DNA from: an uncultured Eubacteriales bacterium
GTDB taxonomy: Bacteria; Bacillota; Clostridia; Lachnospirales; Lachnospiraceae
Assembly (NCBI GenBank): GCA_900319355.1
Contig: ONOC01000005.1
Coordinates: 1 to 43,244 of the forward strand
Reading direction: 5' to 3'
Length of the DNA stretch: 43,244 nucleotides
A program made the position numbers and the translations under genes. The notes beneath the pieces are model-generated. The model was not told where the DNA came from and searched no databases. It was given only the letters and a program-made list of their open reading frames with translations. Below, in pieces: positions 24,752-34,039 of the stretch (positions are counted from its first letter, which is position 1; each line of letters begins with the position of its first letter).

Positions 24752-25141
24752 TTATTTCGCTGTCTTATCCACCTGCACATCGGCAACGCTGACACCGACC
24801 TCGGAGACGCTGAAATCCGTCATCTCCTCGAGTGCCGACTTTACCTTTTCCTGTACTTTCTTCGTCGTCTCCGGAATGTTGTAGCCGTATTTCATGATGA
24901 TAATCAGACGGACAGTCATGGTTCCTTCGCTGACCTCCACCTTGACGGCCCTGGACAGTGAACGGGCACCGATCCTGGGCGCCTTCTCATGTGTGATCCC
25001 GCCGATCAGGCAGGCCACGCCCTCGACCTCCGTCGCCGCAATGGCAGCGATCGCACTGAGGACATCCTCCGAGATCTCCACCGTTCCGGTTGTATGATCA
25101 TCATATACTGTATAAGAACTTTTCATGTTTCTGGACGCCAT
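24752..25141 (-). CDS. Asp23/Gls24 family envelope stress protein
   Basis: A 129-residue protein with the Asp23 domain: GTVEISEDVLSAIAAIAATEVEGVACLIGGI, then VKVEVSEGTMTVRLIIIMKYGYNIPETTKKVQEKVKSALEEMTDFSVSEVGVSVADVQVD. Members are linked to cell-envelope stress in Firmicutes. Clostridial relatives next to nusB are common; their role is unsettled. The open frame continues to 25204, but the ATG at 25141 has a perfect AGGAGG at seven bases. It precedes nusB by 21 nt and probably leads the operon. Confidence 0.88.
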   Translation of the reverse strand: MASRNMKSSYTVYDDHTTGTVEISEDVLSAIAAIAATEVEGVACLIGGITHEKAPRIGARSLSRAVKVEVSEGTMTVRLIIIMKYGYNIPETTKKVQEKVKSALEEMTDFSVSEVGVSVADVQVDKTAK

Positions 25142-25189
25142 CGTACTGCCTCCTGTCAGATATGTTCCGTGCTTCATCATGGTGTATAA

Positions 25190-25195
25190 ATTATA
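25190..25195 (-). promoter_or_regulatory. Possible -10 box before the Asp23/Gls24 gene
   Basis: A perfect TATAAT on the minus strand in the A/T-rich gap between prfC and the Asp23-like gene, about 50 nt before the start codon. The region 17 nt upstream (TTTTAA) is a poor -35 match, so this is tentative. Confidence 0.4.
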
Positions 25196-25234
25196 CCGCA
25201 GCATGTATAAAATTAAAAGTAATATAATAAATTC

Positions 25235-26827
25235 TCAGTTGCGTGAAAACTCCTCCAGCACCAGTCCCTCGTTCCTGTCGAGAACCATGCCGACGGACCA
25301 CGGATGTACGAAGAGAAGAAGCGGACGTCCCTTCATATCGCGCACTTTCTTCATGTCGGAAGTGCCGATGATATTGTCCAGATCCACCTGTTCATAATTC
25401 GAGATCCAGCGTATATATTCATACGGAAGCATGTCGAGGCGGATCTCGCAGTTATACTCATTTTCGATCCGGTAGCGCAGCACATCAAACTGAAGCACGC
25501 CGACAACGCCAACGATGATTTCCTCCATGCCGCCTTTTACTTCCTGAAAAATCTGGATGGCGCCCTCCTGGGCAATCTGCCGGATACCCTTGACAAACTG
25601 TTTTCTCTTCATGGAATCAATCAGTGTCACGCGGGCAAAGTGCTCCGGCGCAAACGTCGGAATGCCCTCAAACGCAAACTTATGGCCGGGAGTGCAGACT
25701 GTGTCGCCGATGGAAAACTGTCCCGGATCAAAGACACCGATGATATCGCCGGCATAAGCCTCGCTGACCACATGGCGCTCGTCCGCCATCATCTGCTGAG
25801 GCTGAAGCAGCCGCATCTTATGGTCTCCCTGCACGTGATACACCTCCGCGTCCGCATCAAAGCGCCCGGAACAGATCCGCATGAATGCGAGACGGTCGCG
25901 GTGATTTTTGTTCATATTGGCCTGAATCTTGAAGACAAAGGCGGAAAAGAAATCAGATGCCGGATCTATCAGTCCTTCGGTCGACATCCGCGCGAGCGGC
26001 GGAACCGTCATCTTCAGGAAATGCTGAAGAAACGTCTCGACACCGAAGTTCGTAAGCGCGGAACCGAAGAACACCGGTGAAAGCCTGCCGTGATTGACCT
26101 TGTCCTGATCAAATTCCACCGAAGCGCCGTCCAGCAGCTCCAGTTCCATCTCCAGCTGATCCTTCTGATCCTCTGTGATCTCATCCAGCAGATGCGGATC
26201 ATCGAGAGCGATCTCTTCCTCCTCGCCCTCCCGGGTTCCCTTCTGCGTATCATGGAACGTCAGCACCCTTCTGGTTTCCCGGTCATACACGCCGCGGAAA
26301 GATTTGCCCGAACCGATCGGCCAGTTGATCGGGCAGCACGGAATGCCGAGCTCCTTCTCAATCTCATCAATCAGGTCAAACGTATCGCGGGCATCGCGGT
26401 CCATCTTGTTGATAAAGGTAAAGATCGGAATGCCTCTCATGGCGCAGACCTTGAACAGCTTTCTGGTCTGAGGCTCCACTCCCTTGCCTCCGTCGATCAC
26501 CATGACGGCCGTATCCGCTGCCATCAGTGTCCGGTAGGTATCCTCCGAGAAGTCCTGGTGTCCCGGCGTATCAAGCAGATTAATGCAGTATCCTTCATAA
26601 TTAAACTGAAGAACTGAAGAGGTGACGGAAATACCTCTCTGTTTCTCAATCTCCATCCAGTCGGACACGGCGTGACGCGCCGTTGCCTTTCCCTTGACGG
26701 AACCGGCCAGATTGATCGCCCCTCCGTAGAGCAGAAACTTCTCCGTCAGCGTTGTTTTTCCCGCATCAGGGTGTGAGATGATCGCGAATGTTCTTCTTTT
26801 CTCAATTTCCTTTTTATAATCAGCCAC
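25235..26827 (-). CDS. prfC: Peptide chain release factor 3
   Basis: A 530-residue translational GTPase that recycles RF1/RF2 from the ribosome. G1 is SHPDAGKTTLTEKFLLYGGAI, the switch region holds SDWMEIEKQRGISVTSSV, G3 is LDTPGHQDFSEDTYR and G4 is NKMDRDARD. The RF3-specific segment CPINWPIGSGKSFRGVYDR separates it from EF-G. The C-terminal part includes FAPEHFARV and VGVLQFDVLRYRIENEY. The start is GTG at 26827, behind GGGAG at seven bases. The downstream gap has no terminator, so transcription might continue into the Asp23-like gene. Length is typical. Confidence 0.96.
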   Translation of the reverse strand: MADYKKEIEKRRTFAIISHPDAGKTTLTEKFLLYGGAINLAGSVKGKATARHAVSDWMEIEKQRGISVTSSVLQFNYEGYCINLLDTPGHQDFSEDTYRTLMAADTAVMVIDGGKGVEPQTRKLFKVCAMRGIPIFTFINKMDRDARDTFDLIDEIEKELGIPCCPINWPIGSGKSFRGVYDRETRRVLTFHDTQKGTREGEEEEIALDDPHLLDEITEDQKDQLEMELELLDGASVEFDQDKVNHGRLSPVFFGSALTNFGVETFLQHFLKMTVPPLARMSTEGLIDPASDFFSAFVFKIQANMNKNHRDRLAFMRICSGRFDADAEVYHVQGDHKMRLLQPQQMMADERHVVSEAYAGDIIGVFDPGQFSIGDTVCTPGHKFAFEGIPTFAPEHFARVTLIDSMKRKQFVKGIRQIAQEGAIQIFQEVKGGMEEIIVGVVGVLQFDVLRYRIENEYNCEIRLDMLPYEYIRWISNYEQVDLDNIIGTSDMKKVRDMKGRPLLLFVHPWSVGMVLDRNEGLVLEEFSRN

Positions 26828-27170
26828 GAACGTGCTCCCTTGTAAATTTCAGGTCGTCATTTTCTCTGTTCCGGCCCGCAGACGCCAGACCGGCACGCTA
26901 AATATAGCACAGCCCGGAAACCAGCGTCAACACAGGTACCGTCATTGTCAGGTTACCGTTCAGACACTGCCGGAGCCACGGAACACATGGCTCTGACAAC
27001 GTCTGATCTGTAACTATCCACCGCCGCCGCACACAGGGGCTTTCCGCCGCGACGCGCTCTCGCTTGTCCTCGACGCAGCGGTGCATAAATTCGTCCTTCG
27101 CTCCCGCTTGGACTCATTAAGCACCGGCGTCTGCGGATGTCGCGTTGAAAAGCCCTTGCGTGCGGCCGCA

Positions 27171-27205
27171 TTCAGCGAATGAACGGCAGCCTGCCATTCG
27201 CTGAA
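27171..27205. repeat. Perfect 11-nt inverted repeat in the prfC-glgP gap
   Basis: TTCAGCGAATG (27171-27181) and CATTCGCTGAA (27195-27205) enclose 13 nt that can pair further (GGCAG with CTGCC). No T-run follows on either strand. Confidence 0.75.
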
Positions 27206-27218
27206 CGCTAACGGAAGA

Positions 27219-27246
27219 GGCGGGCGCGGCATCTGCCGCACCCGCC
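27219..27246 (-). terminator. GC-rich hairpin behind glgP, probable terminator
   Basis: GGCGGGCGCGGC, ATCT, GCCGCACCCGCC form a 12-nt stem (one wobble pair as minus-strand RNA). It begins 27 nt after the glgP stop. The T-rich tail is weak (TCTTCC), so termination is likely but not certain. Confidence 0.5.
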
Positions 27247-27272
27247 CCTTCTTCTCATATACCTTCCGGCAA

Positions 27273-29540
27273 TCAGTTCAGTTTCCAGATATCCCGGTTG
27301 TACTGCTCAATCGTGCGGTCTGATGAGAAATATCCGGCCTTCGCGATATTGACCAGTTCCTTTTTATACCATCCCATTCTGTCGTTGAAATCGTCGAACA
27401 TTCTTTCCTTCGTGGCGATGTAGTCCTTCAGGTCAAGAAGCGTCATAAACCAGTCTTTTGTCACCAGCTCGTGATGCAGTCTGTTCAGGCTTACCGGATC
27501 GCCGAGATTCATGATCTCCGGTCCGACGATAAAGTCGACAAGCTTGTGGATCAGCGGATCATGATCATAATAGTCCGCCGGATGATAAGCTTCCTTCCTG
27601 TACAGATCCACAACCGTATCCGCGTCTGCTCCGAAAATGTAAATATTGTCATCGCCGACCAGCTGATGGATCTCTACGTTTGCACCGTCCTCCGTGCCGA
27701 TGGTAACGGCACCGTTCAGCATGAACTTCATGTTGGATGTGCCGGACGCCTCCTTCGAAGCAAGCGAGATCTGCTCCGAAATATCCGCTGCCGGAATGAT
27801 GTGCGTCGCCTTGGTCACGTTGTAGTTTTCGATCATGACGACCTTCAGGTACGGGCTGACCTCCGGATCGTTCATCGTGAGTTCCTGCAGACACAGGATC
27901 AGATGGATGATATCCTTCGCGATCACATAGGCCGGCGCCGCCTTCGCGCCGAACACCATCGTGATCGGCCGTTTCGGCAGATGGCCCTTTTTGATCTCCA
28001 TATACTTGTAGATCGCGTAGAGTGCGTTCATCTGCTGTCTCTTGTACTCATGCAGACGCTTTACCTGTACATCAAAAATCGAATCCAGGTCGAGAGACAG
28101 GTCCTGTGTCTCATAGAGATACTGGATTGCCTTCTTTTTATTGTGATGACGGATTTTGCCGATCTTCTTCAGAACTTCTTCGTCATCCCTGTACTGAAGA
28201 AGTTTTTCCAGCTCCATGGCATCCTTGCGGTATCCGGGCCCGATCAGCTCATCAAAATAAGAAGCCATCTCCGGGTTCGCCGCGATGAACCAGCGGCGGA
28301 AGGTGATGCCGTTTGTCTTGTTATTGAATTTCTCCGGATAGAGCGTATAGAAGTTATGAAGCTCGGAATTTTTCAGGATATTCGTATGAAGCTCCGCCAC
28401 ACCGTTGACGGAATGGCCGTAATGAATATCCATGGAAGCCATGTGAACCAGATTGTTCTTATCAATAATATACGTCGTCTCGTCGTCGACTTTTTCCTTC
28501 ACCCGTCTGTCCAGCTCTTTAATGATCGGAAGCAGATGCGGAACGGTCTCCTCGAGGTAATCGATCGGCCACTTCTCAAGCGCCTCGGCAAGAATCGTAT
28601 GATTCGTGTAGGCGCAGGTCTTCGTTACGATTCTGATCGCCTCATCCATCTCGATGCCGCGCATCTGCAGCTGACGGATCAGCTCCGGAATGATCATGGA
28701 CGGGTGCGTATCATTGATCTGAACCGCCACATATTCGTCAAGTCTGTGCAGATCCACGCCTCTCTCGTCCGCTTCGCGGATGATCAGCTGTGCCGCATTG
28801 CATACTATGAAATACTGCTGATAGATACGAAGCACCTGACCTGCGCGGTCGCTGTCATCAGGATAGAGGAACAGGGTCAGATTTCTCGGGATATCATCCT
28901 TGTCAAAATCAATGCTGTTTTCCTTTACCATATTATCGTCCACCGTATCCAGATCGAACAGGTGCAGACGGTTGCACTTGCCGTTCAGGTAGCCCGGAAC
29001 GTTAATGTCATACATGGTGGAATGAAGGGTGAAACGTCTGAAGGGCACTTCAAAGGAAACAGGACGTCTCTCAAGCCAGCTCTGTCTTCTGATCCACGGG
29101 TTGATGACTTCATGCTGCTTGTTGTTCACGAATTCCTGGCGGAACAGACCGTAATGATAATTCAGTCCCACGCCGTCGCCATACAGACCGAGCGTTGCGA
29201 TTGAATCAAGGAAGCAGGCGGCCAGACGTCCCAGTCCGCCGTTGCCGAGACTCGGCTCAAGCTCAAGCTCCTCAATATCGGACACCTCAAGCTTGTACTT
29301 TCTGAGGATCGAATTGATCTCATCATACATGCCGAGGTTGATCAGATTGTTCGAAAGCAGCTTGCCCATCAGAAACTCTGCGGAAATATAATACAGTTTC
29401 TTCTTTCCCGTGATCCTCGGGCGGTTTTCCATTTCCTCCCGCGTGATCTGCATCAGGACTTCAAAAATCTCTTCCTTCGTTGAATCATGCAGATCCCGGC
29501 CGAAATACTGTCTCAGCAGATTGTTGATTCTCTCTTCCAT
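27273..29540 (-). CDS. glgP: Glycogen/maltodextrin phosphorylase
   Basis: A 755-residue PLP-dependent alpha-glucan phosphorylase releasing glucose 1-phosphate from non-reducing ends. The N-terminal catalytic part has [21 protein letters not shown] and [42 protein letters not shown]. The C-terminal part carries [15 protein letters not shown] and the PLP-lysine region [30 protein letters not shown]. The open frame continues to 29612, but the ATG at 29540 behind AGGAG fits the family. It lies downstream of malQ and the LacI-type gene, and would degrade chains elongated by MalQ. Stored glycogen or imported maltodextrin are both possible substrates. Confidence 0.95.
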   Translation of the reverse strand: MEERINNLLRQYFGRDLHDSTKEEIFEVLMQITREEMENRPRITGKKKLYYISAEFLMGKLLSNNLINLGMYDEINSILRKYKLEVSDIEELELEPSLGNGGLGRLAACFLDSIATLGLYGDGVGLNYHYGLFRQEFVNNKQHEVINPWIRRQSWLERRPVSFEVPFRRFTLHSTMYDINVPGYLNGKCNRLHLFDLDTVDDNMVKENSIDFDKDDIPRNLTLFLYPDDSDRAGQVLRIYQQYFIVCNAAQLIIREADERGVDLHRLDEYVAVQINDTHPSMIIPELIRQLQMRGIEMDEAIRIVTKTCAYTNHTILAEALEKWPIDYLEETVPHLLPIIKELDRRVKEKVDDETTYIIDKNNLVHMASMDIHYGHSVNGVAELHTNILKNSELHNFYTLYPEKFNNKTNGITFRRWFIAANPEMASYFDELIGPGYRKDAMELEKLLQYRDDEEVLKKIGKIRHHNKKKAIQYLYETQDLSLDLDSIFDVQVKRLHEYKRQQMNALYAIYKYMEIKKGHLPKRPITMVFGAKAAPAYVIAKDIIHLILCLQELTMNDPEVSPYLKVVMIENYNVTKATHIIPAADISEQISLASKEASGTSNMKFMLNGAVTIGTEDGANVEIHQLVGDDNIYIFGADADTVVDLYRKEAYHPADYYDHDPLIHKLVDFIVGPEIMNLGDPVSLNRLHHELVTKDWFMTLLDLKDYIATKERMFDDFNDRMGWYKKELVNIAKAGYFSSDRTIEQYNRDIWKLN

Positions 29541-29649
29541 TTGTCCATATTCTCCTGTCTGATGGCGGCACCGGATAACCGCAGCCGCGAAATCATTGTC
29601 GTCCCCCGTCACAAGGTCAGCCGACCCCTTTCATTCCCGCGCCTGCCGG

Positions 29650-31149
29650 TCACTTTCCGGCCGGTGCAGGGATTCTCCCGTATACCCAGGTCATCTCGCG
29701 GATCTCTTCCGCCGTCTCCTCCGTGAACTGTCCGGGAAGAAGCCGCCAGCGCCAGTTGCCTGACTGCGTCCCCGGTGTATTGATTCTTGCCTCATTGCCG
29801 AGCCCGAGCCAGTCCTGCATCGGAATGATGCACGTATCCGCCGTACTGGCCATGGCCAGTCGTATCAGATCTCTGACATCGCGGACGCGGTGTCCCACGT
29901 ACCGGTTCAGATAACCCTTTGCCTTCCTGTCCATCACTTTCAGAAATCCTGCCGCCGTATCGTTGTCATGCGTGCCCGTATAGACGACGCAGTTATGATC
30001 ATAACCAAACGGCAGATAGCTGTTGGTATTGCTTCCGTCAAAGGCGAACTCAATAATCTTCATGCCCGGAAAGCCTGATTTTTTTACCATGCGGATGACG
30101 TCGTCCGTCAGGAAACCCAGATCTTCGGCGATAAAATCCATCTTCCCGAGTTCTTTTTTCGCCGTCCGGAACAGGTCAAGCCCGGGGCCCTTCTTCCAGC
30201 AGCCACCGGCCGCGGTGCGGTCGCCGAAGGGAACACTCCAGTAGTCATTGAATCCCCGGAAATGATCGATTCTTACCACGTCATACATCTTCATGACATG
30301 GCGCATTCTTCCGATCCACCACCGGTATCCCGTCGCCTTCTGTCTCTCCCAGTCATACAGCGGATTGCCCCAGAGCTGTCCGTCCGCCGTAAACGCATCC
30401 GGCGGACATCCGGCCACGCCGAGCGGTGTCAGATGCTCATCGAACTGAAACAGCGAAGGATCCGACCAGGTATCCGCACTGTCCATGGCGACATAGATCG
30501 GGATATCCCCGATGATTCTGACACCGTGCTGATGTGCATAATCCTTCAGCCGGCGCCACTGCACAAAGAATTCATACTGCTGAAAATAAATAAAGCGGAT
30601 GTCTTCCGCATGTTCTTCCGCAAATTTCTTCAGCGCCTCCGGTTTTCTGCACCTGAGTTCCTCCGGCCAGAGACTCCACTGATGATTACCGCACGCTGAT
30701 TTAATCGCCATAAAAAGAGCGTAATCATGAAGCCAGCCCTTATTTTCCTCAAGAAAGTCTCCGTAATCCTCCGGCACAGCCTTCTTCTCAAAACGCCGGA
30801 AGGCTTTCCCGAGCAATACAAACCGTGTCTCGTAGAGGCGTCCGTAATCAGCATATGACGGCGCTTCGGGATCTGAAGCGTCAGCTTCCTCACATTCTTC
30901 TTCCGTCAGCAGTCCCTCTTCCGTCAGCGTCTCGGGCGAAATAAAATAGGGATTTCCGGCGAAGGTTGAGAAGGACTGATACGGGGAATCTCCGTATCCG
31001 GTGGGACCGAGAGGAAGAATCTGCCAGCAGGACTGACCTGATTTTTCCAGAAGGTCGATGAACCGAAATGCTTCTTTCGAAAAACCGCCGATTCCGTACT
31101 TCGAAGGAAGTGATGAAACCGGAAGCAGAATGCCGCTTGCTCTTTTCAT
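29650..31149 (-). CDS. malQ: 4-alpha-glucanotransferase (amylomaltase), copy 1
   Basis: A 499-residue GH77 enzyme that transfers alpha-1,4-glucan segments between maltodextrins. It begins MKRASGILLPVSSLPSKYGIGGFS, followed by WQILPLGPTGYGDSPYQSFSTFAGNPYFI. Catalytic regions are visible: DVVRIDHFRGFNDYW (nucleophile Asp), FIAEDLGFLTDDV (acid/base Glu) and YTGTHDNDTAAGF (stabiliser Asp). The C-terminus has IPMQDWLGLGNEARINTPGTQSGNWRWR. The ATG at 31149 has AGAGGTGG upstream; the longer frame would overlap the LacI-type gene. It is 13 nt after that regulator and 109 nt before glgP, so the three are probably cotranscribed. Confidence 0.95.
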   Translation of the reverse strand: MKRASGILLPVSSLPSKYGIGGFSKEAFRFIDLLEKSGQSCWQILPLGPTGYGDSPYQSFSTFAGNPYFISPETLTEEGLLTEEECEEADASDPEAPSYADYGRLYETRFVLLGKAFRRFEKKAVPEDYGDFLEENKGWLHDYALFMAIKSACGNHQWSLWPEELRCRKPEALKKFAEEHAEDIRFIYFQQYEFFVQWRRLKDYAHQHGVRIIGDIPIYVAMDSADTWSDPSLFQFDEHLTPLGVAGCPPDAFTADGQLWGNPLYDWERQKATGYRWWIGRMRHVMKMYDVVRIDHFRGFNDYWSVPFGDRTAAGGCWKKGPGLDLFRTAKKELGKMDFIAEDLGFLTDDVIRMVKKSGFPGMKIIEFAFDGSNTNSYLPFGYDHNCVVYTGTHDNDTAAGFLKVMDRKAKGYLNRYVGHRVRDVRDLIRLAMASTADTCIIPMQDWLGLGNEARINTPGTQSGNWRWRLLPGQFTEETAEEIREMTWVYGRIPAPAGK

Positions 31150-31162
31150 AGCCACCTCTGTG

Positions 31163-32203
31163 TTAATTTTTATCAAGAACGGAGTCCCGTTCGTGCAGCT
31201 CAGCTTCGTAAACCAGATGTTCACGTTCCTGACTGCCTCCGATCTGCGCCATCAGCAGCCGCACCGATGAATCCACCATCTTCTGAACAGGCTGAATGAC
31301 CGTCGTGAGCGACGGCTCCATATACCGGGTGAGCTCTATGCCGTCAAATCCGACCACGGAAATATCCTGGGGGATCTTCAGTCCGGCATCATAAATCGCT
31401 TTGTAAGCCCCGATCGCCATGCGGTCCGCGATCACAAACACCGCCGTGAATTCCTTCTTTCTTTTCAGCAGGCGTGTCATCATCGCATAGCCGTTGGCTT
31501 CCGTATATTCGGGATTCTGAGCATCCATATAGGCGATCAGATCCTCGTCATAGGGAATACCGTTATCTTCCAGTGCCCTGCGATACCCGCTGAGACGGAG
31601 CAGACCGACGGTATTATCTTCTCTGGTGCCGGTCAGCATCGCGATTTTTCTGTGTCCTTTATGGATCAGATAATCCGTCACCTTGTAGGCTTCCTTCGGA
31701 TCATCAATGGACACGGAAGACACATGAACAGGACCTGTCGTCTCGTTCACGCCTCTGCCGGCCACGGAACACAGCACCATGGGCACCTGCATGTTCTTCA
31801 GAACAACGTCAGGGTAATCCATGGTTCCGCCGAGAAGAATGATGCCCTTCAGACGTTTCTCCTTCGCGATCTCCTCAGCCACATATACCTCGTCCGCATC
31901 ACCGGATATGGTATGCAGGAAATAATCGTATCCGTTCTCCACCAGTTCCTTCTGAAAATAAGGAAACATACCCTGAAAAAACGGATTATTAACACCCTTG
32001 ACGATCAGCGCGACGGTATTCGACTCCGTCATCTTCAGATTCCGCGCGCTGTTGTTCGGAATATAGTTGAACTTGCGCACCACACTCATGACACGCTCGC
32101 GCGTCTTCTCATTGATCGAAGGATCATTGTTGATTGCTCTTGAAACCGTACTGATACTGACATTGCACAGCCGTGCAATATCCCTGATTGTCATTGCCGC
32201 CAT
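31163..32203 (-). CDS. LacI-family transcriptional regulator (MalR candidate)
   Basis: A 346-residue regulator. The N-terminal helix-turn-helix MTIRDIARLCNVSISTVSRAINNDPSINEKTRERV and hinge helix RKFNYIPNNSARNLK are standard LacI/GalR. The periplasmic-binding-like effector domain follows (TVALIVKGVNNPFFQGMFPYF, then PQDISVVGFDGIELTRYMEPSLTTV). Its place between two malQ genes and beside glgP and a sugar importer makes maltose or maltodextrin the likely effector; this is inference. Operators of LacI type are upstream of the binding-protein gene at 37581-37733. I use the first ATG (32203), since the ATG three codons later has no spaced binding site. Confidence 0.9.
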   Translation of the reverse strand: MAAMTIRDIARLCNVSISTVSRAINNDPSINEKTRERVMSVVRKFNYIPNNSARNLKMTESNTVALIVKGVNNPFFQGMFPYFQKELVENGYDYFLHTISGDADEVYVAEEIAKEKRLKGIILLGGTMDYPDVVLKNMQVPMVLCSVAGRGVNETTGPVHVSSVSIDDPKEAYKVTDYLIHKGHRKIAMLTGTREDNTVGLLRLSGYRRALEDNGIPYDEDLIAYMDAQNPEYTEANGYAMMTRLLKRKKEFTAVFVIADRMAIGAYKAIYDAGLKIPQDISVVGFDGIELTRYMEPSLTTVIQPVQKMVDSSVRLLMAQIGGSQEREHLVYEAELHERDSVLDKN

Positions 32204-32241
32204 TTTTCCGCCCCGTAAATTTTCTTTTTTCAGCGGGATAA

Positions 32242-33897
32242 TTATACCCTTCCGGCAGCCAGCCTCCCGTAAGTCTTCGTCACTTTATAAATTCTTGCCG
32301 CCAGCTCTCTGCTGTCTGATCCGGCATTCATTCTCCAGCGCCAGTTCGTGCCCGTTGTACTCGGATGATTTGTTCTCGCGCGGTCATCCAGCCCGAGCCA
32401 GTCCTGCATCGGGATCACACATGTATCTGCGACTGATCCCTCTGCCGCTCTGATCATCAGATCGGCAATCCGCTCCGGATCATCAGAATCCGTTGCCAGA
32501 TAGTCCTTCAGCATCTGCTTTTCCTCAGGCAGAATACTGTCAAGCCAGCCGACGATCGTTTCATTGTCATGCGTACCGGTATAGACAATGCAGTTCCGTC
32601 CGTAATGGTATGGCTTATACTGTTCGCTGCCGCTGGAATCCCTTGAGTCGAAAGCGAATTCCAGTACCTTCATGTTCGGATATCCGGAATCCTTTACCAG
32701 CTGCCTTACACTCGGTGTGATATAGCCGAGATCCTCAGCTATAATCGGAATATCGCCCAGGGCTTCCTTTATCGCTCGGAAAAGCTTCATGCCCGGGCCC
32801 TTCTTCCAGACGCCGTTTCTTGCCGTCGTCTCACCGTTCTTTACCGAAAAATATTCATCAAATCCGCGGAAATGATCAATCCGGATCACATCGTAAAGTT
32901 CTCTGCACTTTCTGATCCGGCTGATCCACCACGTATAATGATTTTCATCCATTTTATCCCAATTGTAAAGAGGATTCCCCCAAAGCTGCCCGTCCGCCGC
33001 AAAACCATCCGGAGGACATCCTGCCACAGCGGTCGGCACATTGGCGTCATCGACCTGGAAAAGGGAGGGATTTGCCCAGAAATCAGCACTGTCTGCTGAT
33101 ACATAGATCGGAATATCACCGATGATCTCGATACCGCGCTGATTCACATAAGCCTTCAGATCCTTCCACTCGCGGTCGAATTCATACTGGAGGAATTCGT
33201 AGAATCCGATCTCATCGCCGAGTTCTCTGGTCCAGCGCTCCAGTGCGGCAGGTTCGCGGTATCGGATATCATCATCCCACTCTGTAAAGGATGCTCCGCC
33301 GAAGGCATCCTTGAGTGCCATAAACAGCGCATAGTCGCGGAGCCAGTTTTCATTTGCTCTGACAAAATCGTCAAACTGCTCCTTTTCACCGGAATTCTTC
33401 CATTTGCCGTATGCCTTTCTCAGTACGGAGAAGCGATGCTGATATTGAAAGCCATAGTCGACATAGTCAAATACCGGGGCGGCATCGCGCCCGGATCCGT
33501 CTTTCTTTTTATGCTTATCAGATTTTTTCTGTTTTTTTCCTTTTTTATTTTTTCCGCTGCCGTGACCTGTTTTTTCTGTCACCGTCGCCGCACTGCCGGC
33601 TGATGCTGCAGCAGAAACCGGAGCCAGAAGTCCGGCACAGTCATCTTCTGTCAGAAATCCGCGCCGGATCAGTTCCTCCGGATCTATAAAATAGGGATTC
33701 CCTGCAAAGGTTGAGAACGACTGGTACGGAGAATCCCCGAACCCTGTCGGTCCCACAGGAAGGATCTGCCAGTACCGCTGGCCGGCTTCCGCGAGAAAAT
33801 CCGCAAACCTGCGTGCTTCATCAGACATGCATCCGATTCCGTACTTCCCGGGAAGACTGAAGACAGGCATTAAAATTCCGCTCGCACGCTTACTCAT
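32242..33897 (-). CDS. malQ: 4-alpha-glucanotransferase, copy 2, with a lysine-rich insertion
   Basis: A 551-residue GH77 enzyme closely parallel to copy 1: MSKRASGILMPVFSLPGKYGIG, WQILPVGPTGFGDSPYQSFSTFAGNPYFI, DVIRIDHFRGFDEYF, IIAEDLGYI, YTGTHDNETIVGW and IPMQDWLGLDDRARTNHPSTTGTNWRWR. All catalytic regions are intact. Between FLTEDDCAGLL and FDYVDYGFQYQHRF it carries about 48 extra residues (93-141), first Ala/Ser-rich, then strongly basic (KNKKGKKQKKSDKHKKKDG). Copy 1 has a short acidic loop there. The ATG at 33897 has GAGGGAG upstream. It lies between the permease genes and the LacI-type gene, with a hairpin on its permease side. Confidence 0.94.
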   Translation of the reverse strand: MSKRASGILMPVFSLPGKYGIGCMSDEARRFADFLAEAGQRYWQILPVGPTGFGDSPYQSFSTFAGNPYFIDPEELIRRGFLTEDDCAGLLAPVSAAASAGSAATVTEKTGHGSGKNKKGKKQKKSDKHKKKDGSGRDAAPVFDYVDYGFQYQHRFSVLRKAYGKWKNSGEKEQFDDFVRANENWLRDYALFMALKDAFGGASFTEWDDDIRYREPAALERWTRELGDEIGFYEFLQYEFDREWKDLKAYVNQRGIEIIGDIPIYVSADSADFWANPSLFQVDDANVPTAVAGCPPDGFAADGQLWGNPLYNWDKMDENHYTWWISRIRKCRELYDVIRIDHFRGFDEYFSVKNGETTARNGVWKKGPGMKLFRAIKEALGDIPIIAEDLGYITPSVRQLVKDSGYPNMKVLEFAFDSRDSSGSEQYKPYHYGRNCIVYTGTHDNETIVGWLDSILPEEKQMLKDYLATDSDDPERIADLMIRAAEGSVADTCVIPMQDWLGLDDRARTNHPSTTGTNWRWRMNAGSDSRELAARIYKVTKTYGRLAAGRV

Positions 33898-33972
33898 TCT
33901 GCTCTCTCCCTCATTTCTGCCGAATACGGGACGGCTCAGCGATATAAAACTGCGCCGTCCCCGTCTTTTCCT

Positions 33973-34006
33973 GTGAGACGTCCTGTATGACACAGCGGCG
34001 TCTCAC
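33973..34006. repeat. Inverted repeat between the malG-like gene and malQ copy 2
   Basis: GTGAGACG (33973-33980) and CGTCTCAC (33999-34006) are perfect 8-nt arms around 18 nt. No T-run follows on the minus strand, so it may be an RNA-processing or stability hairpin rather than a terminator. Confidence 0.5.
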
Positions 34007-34039
34007 CTGTTCACTTTCATGATTCACACAGCCGCGGGA

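Larger units (their letters stand above)
26828..27272. other. 445-nt gene-free stretch between prfC and glgP
   Basis: No convincing gene. Three overlapping minus-strand frames between 26898 and 27241 are open, but have Arg/Ala-rich compositions without recognisable motifs and no ribosome binding site. The stretch holds two strong inverted repeats near its right end (entered separately) and GC-rich text with several short self-complementary words. It may be a decayed insertion or a dispersed intergenic repeat; that would need comparison with the rest of the genome. Confidence 0.5.

Noticed and set aside
26898-27241. Three overlapping minus-strand open frames in the prfC-glgP gap
   Set aside because: Overlapping each other in different frames, Arg-rich, no binding sites and no motifs.
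27471-29204. 577-codon plus-strand open frame opposite glgP
   Set aside because: Antisense to a complete phosphorylase with all motifs; no ribosome binding site and no family features.
32241-32246. TATAAT as a promoter of the LacI-type gene
   Set aside because: It overlaps the malQ copy 2 stop; the hexamer 17 nt upstream (CGGGAG) is no -35 box. A promoter here remains possible but unsupported.
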